DNA of 64,000 nt, from assembly GCF_003864255.1 (NCBI RefSeq), contig NZ_QWEZ01000001.1:1054001-1118000 (forward strand), given 5' to 3'. The position numbers and the translations under genes were made by a program. The stretch comes from Aestuariirhabdus litorea (GTDB lineage: Bacteria; Pseudomonadota; Gammaproteobacteria; Pseudomonadales; Aestuariirhabdaceae). Below the pieces are notes generated by a model, which saw only the letters and a program-made list of their open reading frames with translations, did not search any database and was not told where the DNA came from. This document shows positions 57,814-64,000 of the stretch, piece after piece (position 1 is the first letter of the stretch; each line of letters begins with the position of its first letter).

Positions 57814-58521
57814 CTAGCGCCGGCTGGCGACGGCCTCGCCCTGGGGAGGAAGGCTCAGGCTGATGCTGACCCGGCGGTCGAGGGCCTGGAGGTCGGGGTT
57901 ACCCTGCGCCGTTGTGGACAGTTCTTTGCCGTGGGCCAGGCTCTGGATGCGTGCCGGGTTGATTCCCTGCTCGATCAGGTAGTCCTCGACGCTGTTGGTG
58001 CGCAGCAGCGAGAGGGAGTGGTTGTAGGCTTCCGCGCCGCGCTCGTCGGTATAGCCGTCCAGGCGGATACTGACCTCGGGGTTGGCGTCGAGAAAACGCG
58101 CCAGCTCGTTGAGCCGTACCCGGGTTGCTTCGGGGATTTCGGCCCTGGCGGTCTGGAACAGGACCTCCAGCTGCAACCCTTCAAACTGCAGGCGCTGCGC
58201 GAAGTTTTGGTTGGCCCGCTCGAGGGATTGACGCTGTCGCTCAGTGGTGGCCAGTTGGCGCTGCAGGAAGGCGATACGCTGGTTGGCTTCTCCCAGCAGC
58301 GTCTGCTGTTGCTCCAGCTGCGCTGCCTCGCTGACCTTTTCCCCCAGGCTGTGACCCAACCCGGCACCGATTACCGCGCCGAAGGGCCCTCCGACCAGGG
58401 CACCCACCACAATCCCGCTGCCGATACCCATCACCCCTTCGGGGGTGCTGCTATCGGCCATCAGGGTGGTGGGCAGGCTGAGGGTGGTGAGTAGGCTGCC
58501 GAGTGCGATTGTTTTTTTCAT
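57814..58521 (-). CDS. OmpA-family lipid-bilayer-associated protein (PdsO-like layout)
   Basis: A 235-residue envelope protein. A Sec signal peptide (1-22, ending LMADS) is followed by a glycine-zipper hydrophobic stretch (GSGIVVGALVGGPFGAVIGAGLGHSLG), a coiled coil (about 70-110) and a C-terminal OmpA domain that binds peptidoglycan (IRLDGYTDERGAEAYNHSLSLLRTNSVEDYL). The glycine zipper before an OmpA domain resembles PdsO of the proteobacterial dedicated sortase system, but no sortase or partner kinase is within view, so I keep the general name. The ATG at 58521 gives a proper signal peptide; the longer frame to 58629 does not. Confidence 0.85.
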   Translation of the reverse strand: MKKTIALGSLLTTLSLPTTLMADSSTPEGVMGIGSGIVVGALVGGPFGAVIGAGLGHSLGEKVSEAAQLEQQQTLLGEANQRIAFLQRQLATTERQRQSLERANQNFAQRLQFEGLQLEVLFQTARAEIPEATRVRLNELARFLDANPEVSIRLDGYTDERGAEAYNHSLSLLRTNSVEDYLIEQGINPARIQSLAHGKELSTTAQGNPDLQALDRRVSISLSLPPQGEAVASRR

Positions 58522-58708
58522 GGTCTTTCCCCTTCTGTGGTATGGCCCTTGTGGGCGCTGGCCCGTGGGCCGCTGTTGATTTGATACAGGCTCATTACAA
58601 CAGGGCAAAAAGGCGCACCGATGGCACAAATCGGGCAGTTTGGGGAAAGATTGTGATCAAAAATGGCAACTATACTGGAGAGGTTAACCTGACTGCGGGA
58701 GCCTGATC

Positions 58709-59209
58709 ATGGTTGCCACCCGTATTACACCGTCCAATGAGGTACAGATACTGTTGCGCGCCAACCAGTCGGCGAGTTGGCGCCTGAATCTGTGGGTCTG
58801 GGCTCTGCTCAGTGCACTCGGCAGCCTGATCGCGCTGGGGTTCAGCCTGCTGGGCGCGCCACTGGTGTTTCCCTTCGTCGGGGTCGAGGTGCTGGTGCTG
58901 ATGGGCGCCTTCTACTGCGCCTGCCGCGATTGCGCTCGCCAGCAGCTGATTCGTCTTGGACCCTCACGTCTGGTGGTGGAAAAGGGCCATGCCCTGCGCG
59001 AAGAGGTTACCGGCCTTCCGCGGCAGTGGGCGCGGCTGCGCGTGGAGCCGGGTGCACACCCGCTGGGCACCGATCGCCTCTTTCTCTGCGCCTTTGACCA
59101 GCGCACCCCTGTGGGGGAGTTCCTCTGCCAGCAGGAGCTGGAACAACTGCGCGAGCGCTTGCGTCAGCAGGGGGTACGGGTAGAAGTGCTGCCGCTGCGC
59201 CCGGGATGA
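58709..59209 (+). CDS. DUF2244 family membrane protein
   Basis: A 166-residue inner-membrane protein with two close hydrophobic helices (about 25-70, LNLWVWALLSALGSLIALGFSLLG and the following stretch) and a soluble C-terminal part. The sequence RNLxLxWALLSA..FYCACRDCARQQLI..LRVEPGAHPLGTDRLFL fits the DUF2244 family. Members are often next to cytochrome oxidase genes, which are not seen here. Function is unknown. It faces cobN tail-to-tail, with only a few bases between the stop codons. Confidence 0.8.
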   Translation: MVATRITPSNEVQILLRANQSASWRLNLWVWALLSALGSLIALGFSLLGAPLVFPFVGVEVLVLMGAFYCACRDCARQQLIRLGPSRLVVEKGHALREEVTGLPRQWARLRVEPGAHPLGTDRLFLCAFDQRTPVGEFLCQQELEQLRERLRQQGVRVEVLPLRPG

Positions 59210-59213
59210 GGCA

Positions 59214-62200
59214 CTAGGGGTGCCCCGATAGCTCCCGACTCTGGTCCAGCTCCAGCAGCAGGTGGGTGATCGCCTCCCGGTGCTCACCGGCATCACGCCA
59301 CAGCCCGCGTTGGATCGCTTCCAGCAGCCGCTCCCCCATCTCCTGCAGGGCATTGGGGTTGTACTGCTCGAGGAAGGCGCGGTTATCGGCGTCCAGCAGC
59401 AGGGTGTCGGTGACCGCTGCGTACTGGTAGTCATCGACAAGGTCGGTGGTGGCATCGTAGGCAAACAGGTAATCGACGGTAGCGGCCATCTCGAACCCGC
59501 CCTTGTAACCGTGCTGGCGCATCGCCTCGATCCATTTGGGGTTGAGCACCCGCGAGCGGATCACCCGGTTCAGCTCCTCGTTGAGGGTGCGGGTAAGCGG
59601 GGCGGCGGGGTTGGAGTGGTCGTTGTGGTAGATCGCCGGTTGACTGCCCGACAGCACCCGTACGGCGTTGCCCATCCCCCCCTGGAACTGGTAGTAATCG
59701 TCGGAGTCGAGCAGGTCGTGCTCGCGGTTGTCCTGGTTGTGGACCACCGCCTGCAGGGTCGACAGGCGCTGCTCGAAGGCTCCGAAGGCCGGGGTACCCC
59801 CATCGCTCAGCCCATAGGCGTAACCGCCCCAGTTAAGGTAGGCGCGGGCCAGGTCGTCGGCGCTTTCCCAGCAGCGCTCATCGATCAGCCCCTGCAGCCC
59901 CGCACCGTAGGCACCGGGTTTGGAGCCGAAGATGCGCCAGCGGCTCTGCTGGCGGGCGACCTCAGGGGGCAGGCCCTGTTCCCGCAGCATCGCCTCCTCG
60001 GCCAGGCTTTGCTGGCGGATCGGGTTCTGGTCGCCCGACTCCTCGTGGATCGCCAGCGCCTGCACGGCGGCATCGAACAGCTCGATCACATTGGGGAAGG
60101 CATCGCGAAAGAAGCCGGAGACCCGCAGGGTAACATCCACTCGCGGCCGCCCCAGCAGGAAGGCGGGGATAATCTCGAAGCCGGCCAGTCGGTTGGAGCC
60201 CGCCGCCCAGCGGGGGCGAATTCCCATCAGGGCCATCGCCTGGGCAATGTCGTCGCCGCCGGTGCGCATGGTGGCGGTTCCCCACACCGACAGGCCGATG
60301 CGGCTGGGGTATTCCCCGTGCTCCTGCAGGTGGCGCATCAGCAGCTGGTCGGCGCTGCGCTGGGCCAGCTCCCAGGCGGCCGGGGTGGGGATGGCGCGGC
60401 TGTCCACCGAGTAGAAGTTGCGCCCCGTGGGCAGTACATCGAGGCGTCCACGGCTCGGTGCTCCACTGGGTCCGGCCGGGACAAAGTGACCGTCCAGGGC
60501 GCGGAGAAAGTTGGCCAGCTCGTTGGCGGGACTGCCGTCGAAAGCGGGCAGGATCTCGGCGGCGATGTGCTCGAACAGCTGCCGGGTACGGGGCAGTCCC
60601 TCGCTGTCGAGTCGGCTCAGGGGGGCTTTTTCATCGCCCAGGTGACGCTCCACCAGCTGCAGGGCCAGCAGCTCCAGGCGTTCGCGGGTATCGGCTTCGG
60701 TGCGCCAGGGAGCGGAACTCAGCTCGACCAGTCTCACCGGCCGGGGGCCTTGCCAGGCGCGTTCCCCGCGAGGGCTGAGGGGGGCAAAGTCGGTCTGTCC
60801 TCCCGCCGCGCCGCTTAGCCCGAGGTCGTCGCTCAGGCTGGTGAGGATGCTTTGGTCGCAGGGCTGGTCTCCGCGCGGCAGGCGCGTCAGGGCCACCAGG
60901 GTTTCGCTGCGCTGCAGGCCGTCGGTGGTGCCCCCGAAAAGGTGCAGACCGTTGCGAATCTGGGCCTCCTTGAGGTCGCAGAGGTAGGCGTCCAGCTCGC
61001 TGAGAATCTGCTCTTCGCTGGCCGGGGTCGCAGAAGGGGCCCCTCCGTTAACCGGGCGGCTACAGGGCAGCTCCTCCAGCAGATGGCTGCTGCGCAAGCG
61101 CTCAAGGATTGCACTGCGCAGGTGTTTTTCGCGCCGGGCATCTACCCCCATGGCCTGATACAGCTCATCGACCAGCAGCTCCAGCTCGGCCATCTCGCCG
61201 TAACTGTCGGCCCGCGCCAGCGGCGGCATCAGGTGGTCAATGATCACCGCCTGCGCGCGCCGTTTGGCCTGGGCGCCTTCGCCGGGATCGTTGACGATAA
61301 AGGGGTAGAGGTGGGGCAGGGGGCCCAGTGCGATATCGGGCCAGCAGGCTGCCGATAGGGCCGTGCCTTTGCCGGGCAGCCACTCCAGGTTACCGTGCTT
61401 GCCAATGTGGGCGATGGCGTCGATGCCGTAACAGTGGCGCAGCCAGAAGTAGAAGGCCAGGTAGGCGTGGGGGGGCACCAGGTCGGGATCGTGGTAGTTG
61501 GCGGCGATATCGATCTGGTAGCCGCGGGCGGGCTGGATCCCGACGAAGGTGTCACCGAGGCGGATGCCCGCCACCATGATCCGCCCCTGGCGGTATTTGG
61601 GGTCCTGCTCGGGGTCTCCCCAGCGCTCCAGCACTGCGCGCTGGCTGTCGGCGGGCAGCTGCAAGAAGTGGCGCTGGTAGTCCGCCAGCGAGAGGCTTTG
61701 CTGGCATCCACGGGTGGCCAGCCGGTCGCCGTCGTTGGTGACCCACTGCAGCAGGCGTTCGACCAGCGCAGTACCGTCGGCGGGCAGGTTGTCCACCGGG
61801 TACCCTGCCGCCTGCATGGCGTGGAGAATATTGAGGGTCGAGTTGGGGGTGTCGAGGCCTACCCCGTTGCCGATGCGCCCCTCTTTTGTGGGGTAGTTGG
61901 CCAGTACCAGGGCGATGCGCTTGTCGGCGTTGGCTTTACGGGACAGCTCTGCCCAGCGCCGTGCCAGCTCAACCACAAAGCGTGCCCGCTCCCTATGCAG
62001 CCGGTAGCGCACCGGGTCGATCTGGCAGCGCTGGTTACGCTCATCGACCTCCTTGAAACTGATGGCGCGGGTCACGATGCGTCCATCCATCTCCGGCAGG
62101 GAGATGTTCATGGCGATATCGGTCGGCCGCAGCCCCTGGCTGTGTTGTGTCCAGTCCTCGCAGCTGTTGCCGGCCATGATCGCCTGCAGCACCGGCGCCC

Positions 62201-63077
62201 GGCTGGTCAGGGCACTGCCCATAGGGCTGGGGGCAGAGCTGAGGGAAGCGTTGCCCTGGCTGTGGATGGAGAAGCCGGTCGTGTTGAGGATCACCGCCAC
62301 GGAGGCCTGATCGCACAGGCGATTCACCACCTCCAGGCAGGCGGGCTCCTTGAGGGAGCTGATCGCCAGGGGGAGCGGGTTGAGCCCCTCGTCACAGAGG
62401 CAGTCGATAAGGGCATCGAAGGCGGCGGTATTGCCGCTTTGAATATGGGCGCGGTAGAAGAGCAACAGCGCCACCGGCGCCTGCGGCTGCCACTGTTGCT
62501 GCCACTGGGCCAGGCTGGCGTTATCGCAGCCGGGTTTGTAAATCAGGCTGCGGGGGAGAATACGCGGCGGATTCCAGCCAGGGTGAAGGCCAAAAAACTC
62601 GGCCCCCAACAGGGTGTAGAGCTGGTCGATGTTGGCCCGCCCCCCTTCGCGCAGGAAGCGCCAGAGGGCGTGGTAGAGGGATGGGGGGACGTTGGAAATC
62701 TGCTCCAGCTCGGGGTCGGGCTGGTCATCACCGGGCACCGCCACCAGCCGCAACTGGCCTGCACGGGCGCGCAGCTCCAGCTGCTCCAGCGGGTAGTCCC
62801 AGTAGCTTCGCCCCCCCAGCACCGAGACAACCACCAGCTGCGCGTGCTCGATCACCCGGTGGGCGTAGAGATCGTAGGCAGCCGGTTTGGCGAGGTGGCT
62901 GAGGTTGGCCAGCCGTAATTCGGGGTAGTTGGCGGGCAGCGCGAGGGCGGCGTCGGCCAGCAACGCGAGGGAGCTGTCCTGGGCGGAGAGAATCACCAGC
63001 TCGGCCGGATCCTGCCCCAGGTCGATGATCCCTTCGTCGTCGGTAAAGCCCCCCGGTTTGGCCGCCAACAGGTGCAT
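59214..63077 (-). CDS. cobN: Cobaltochelatase large subunit CobN
   Basis: The 1,287-residue substrate-binding subunit of the aerobic-type cobaltochelatase, which inserts cobalt into hydrogenobyrinic acid a,c-diamide during vitamin B12 synthesis. Family signatures in order: VVVSVLGGRSYW near residue 80, KHGNLEWLPGKG, IVNDPGEGAQAKRRAQAVIIDHL, TGRNFYSVDSRAIPTPAAWELA, GTATMRTGGDDIAQAMALMG, RVSGFFRDAFPNVIELFDAAV and the C-terminal DYLFAYDATTDLVDDYQY. The AAA+ partner subunits (CobS/CobT or ChlI/ChlD types) are not downstream. It follows cobW by one base on the same strand, so the two are co-transcribed. Confidence 0.97.
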   Translation of the reverse strand: MHLLAAKPGGFTDDEGIIDLGQDPAELVILSAQDSSLALLADAALALPANYPELRLANLSHLAKPAAYDLYAHRVIEHAQLVVVSVLGGRSYWDYPLEQLELRARAGQLRLVAVPGDDQPDPELEQISNVPPSLYHALWRFLREGGRANIDQLYTLLGAEFFGLHPGWNPPRILPRSLIYKPGCDNASLAQWQQQWQPQAPVALLLFYRAHIQSGNTAAFDALIDCLCDEGLNPLPLAISSLKEPACLEVVNRLCDQASVAVILNTTGFSIHSQGNASLSSAPSPMGSALTSRAPVLQAIMAGNSCEDWTQHSQGLRPTDIAMNISLPEMDGRIVTRAISFKEVDERNQRCQIDPVRYRLHRERARFVVELARRWAELSRKANADKRIALVLANYPTKEGRIGNGVGLDTPNSTLNILHAMQAAGYPVDNLPADGTALVERLLQWVTNDGDRLATRGCQQSLSLADYQRHFLQLPADSQRAVLERWGDPEQDPKYRQGRIMVAGIRLGDTFVGIQPARGYQIDIAANYHDPDLVPPHAYLAFYFWLRHCYGIDAIAHIGKHGNLEWLPGKGTALSAACWPDIALGPLPHLYPFIVNDPGEGAQAKRRAQAVIIDHLMPPLARADSYGEMAELELLVDELYQAMGVDARREKHLRSAILERLRSSHLLEELPCSRPVNGGAPSATPASEEQILSELDAYLCDLKEAQIRNGLHLFGGTTDGLQRSETLVALTRLPRGDQPCDQSILTSLSDDLGLSGAAGGQTDFAPLSPRGERAWQGPRPVRLVELSSAPWRTEADTRERLELLALQLVERHLGDEKAPLSRLDSEGLPRTRQLFEHIAAEILPAFDGSPANELANFLRALDGHFVPAGPSGAPSRGRLDVLPTGRNFYSVDSRAIPTPAAWELAQRSADQLLMRHLQEHGEYPSRIGLSVWGTATMRTGGDDIAQAMALMGIRPRWAAGSNRLAGFEIIPAFLLGRPRVDVTLRVSGFFRDAFPNVIELFDAAVQALAIHEESGDQNPIRQQSLAEEAMLREQGLPPEVARQQSRWRIFGSKPGAYGAGLQGLIDERCWESADDLARAYLNWGGYAYGLSDGGTPAFGAFEQRLSTLQAVVHNQDNREHDLLDSDDYYQFQGGMGNAVRVLSGSQPAIYHNDHSNPAAPLTRTLNEELNRVIRSRVLNPKWIEAMRQHGYKGGFEMAATVDYLFAYDATTDLVDDYQYAAVTDTLLLDADNRAFLEQYNPNALQEMGERLLEAIQRGLWRDAGEHREAITHLLLELDQSRELSGHP

Positions 63078-63078
63078 A

Positions 63079-64000
63079 TCAGGCTCCGGTGGCCTGCAAG
63101 CGGGCTTCGATCTGCTGCGGGTCGAGCCCCTTGCCGATCACTACAATCCGGCTGCTGCGGGGTTCGCCCGGCGCCCAGGGGCGATCAAAATAGCGCTCAA
63201 ACCGCTCGCCTACCCCCTGCACCACCTGGCGCATCGGCTTACCGGCCAGGGCCACAAAGCCCTTCACCCGGTAGATCGCCTGTTCGGCCACCAGGACCTT
63301 GAGGGCCGCCAGCAGGGCATCGCTGTCCAGCTCGCCCAGGTCCAGGCTGATGGAGTCGAAATGGTCGTGGGCGTGGTGGTGCTCGGCGCCTTCGGCGTGG
63401 TGGTGATCATGGTGGGTATGGCGGTGGTCGATATGCTCCTCGGAGGCGGATTCGAGACCGAGGATCAGCGCCTGCTCGACTTCGCCGTTACGGATGGGGT
63501 GGATGCGGACAGCATCGCCGATCCGGCCAGCAAGCTGCTCCTGCAGGCGGATTAGCTGGGCCTCATCCATCAGGTCCTGTTTGCTGATCAGTACCAGGTC
63601 GGCGGAGCTCAACTGGTCATCGAGCAGCTCCTGCAGGCTGGGATCGTGGTCGAGGCTGGTATCGGCCTGGCGTTGCGCCTGTACCTGCTCGGGGTCGTGG
63701 GCGATGCGGCCGTCGACCAGGGCGGGACCATCCACCACCGTTATGACCGCATCCACCGTGCAGTGCAGTTTGATCTGGGGCCAGTTGAACGCCTGCACCA
63801 GCGGCTTGGGCAGGGCCAGTCCGCTGGTCTCGATCAGGATATGGTCGATCTGGTCGCGGCGTTCCACCAGAGCCTCCATTACTGGCAGGAACTCCTCCTC
63901 CACGGTGCAGCAGATGCAACCGTTGGCCAGTTCGTAGATGCCGTTATCGGCGATCGGGGACCCCTGTGCGGCGCTATCCGGCGTCTGTTCATCACACTCG
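63079..64000 (-). CDS. cobW: CobW-type GTPase metallochaperone, 5'-partial
   Basis: The C-terminal 306 codons of a G3E-family GTPase thought to deliver or insert cobalt for the chelatase encoded next to it. The frame runs off the window edge, so the P-loop is missing. Visible parts: the metal motif NGCICCTVEEEFLPVMEAL, the Walker B-type IDHILIETSGLALPKPLVQAF, SKQDLMDEA (nucleotide specificity), a histidine-rich metal-binding stretch (RHTHHDHHHAEGAEHHHAHDH) and the CobW C-terminal domain (YRVKGFVALAGKPMRQVVQGVG). The apparent internal start at 63903 is only a GTG within the conserved motif. An upstream cobalamin riboswitch, if any, is outside the window. Confidence 0.95.
   Translation of the reverse strand, partial: ECDEQTPDSAAQGSPIADNGIYELANGCICCTVEEEFLPVMEALVERRDQIDHILIETSGLALPKPLVQAFNWPQIKLHCTVDAVITVVDGPALVDGRIAHDPEQVQAQRQADTSLDHDPSLQELLDDQLSSADLVLISKQDLMDEAQLIRLQEQLAGRIGDAVRIHPIRNGEVEQALILGLESASEEHIDHRHTHHDHHHAEGAEHHHAHDHFDSISLDLGELDSDALLAALKVLVAEQAIYRVKGFVALAGKPMRQVVQGVGERFERYFDRPWAPGEPRSSRIVVIGKGLDPQQIEARLQATGA

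Noticed and set aside
59262-62918. Plus-strand frames of about 500 codons opposite cobN
   Set aside because: Both are mirror frames in GC-rich coding DNA; cobN has full-length family motifs on the minus strand.

Overview
The window is chromosomal DNA from a Gram-negative gammaproteobacterium, most likely a marine or environmental relative of the Pseudomonadales/Oceanospirillales. The block htpX - small conserved gene - alaA - glutathione peroxidase - ospR-like marR - sagS-like hybrid kinase has, from memory, the same gene order as the Pseudomonas aeruginosa PA2830-PA2824 region. The O-antigen enzymes also resemble those of P. aeruginosa O6. The genome is GC-rich, with a clearly AT-rich island at about 29.5-34.4 kb. 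Nothing here fixes a genus.

Layout. (a) 0-9 kb: ATP-NAD kinase family gene, heat-shock protease, alanine aminotransferase, peroxide defence pair and a sensor kinase. (b) 9-15 kb: arginine deiminase genes arcA-arcB-arcC on the minus strand, with a divergent YfcC-type transporter behind an Anr/Fnr-like promoter. (c) 15.1-17 kb: repeat-rich DNA and a metallo-beta-lactamase/beta-CASP nuclease. (d) 17.3-40.9 kb: rfaH, an ops/JUMPstart element, then a polysaccharide (O-antigen type) locus of over 20 genes: precursor enzymes, Wzz, WbpM, dTDP-3-acetamido-3,6-dideoxyhexose genes, a WzxE-like flippase, two Wzy candidates (one broken), three glycosyltransferases, UDP-GalNAcA and UDP-QuiNAc-type enzymes, an initiating phosphosugar transferase and GlmM. 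(e) 41-44 kb: an H-NS family protein, APS kinase and an SLC13-type transporter. (f) 44.2-56.7 kb: a type I secretion cluster with an HlyB-like ABC exporter, HlyD-like adaptor, two unknown proteins and a 2,400-residue RTX protein with an N-terminal lipase. (g) 56.7-64 kb: EamA transporter, OmpA-family lid protein, DUF2244 protein, cobN and a partial cobW.

How it works together. Region d looks like a self-contained Wzx/Wzy-dependent system. RfaH is encoded right before an ops element and would let transcription run through the long operon. Three precursor routes meet: dTDP-Fuc3NAc or Qui3NAc, UDP-GalNAcA, and UDP-QuiNAc or FucNAc. One initiating transferase plus three glycosyltransferases suggests a tetrasaccharide unit. 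Region f encodes export and cargo for a giant calcium-binding lipase; the outer-membrane TolC is elsewhere. Most distinctive are short tandem arrays (7-8 bp units) lying just upstream of the start codons of manB, wzz and wbpM, an unknown two-domain secreted protein beside the RTX gene, and a family of hairpins that keep one 10-base core while their stems differ.
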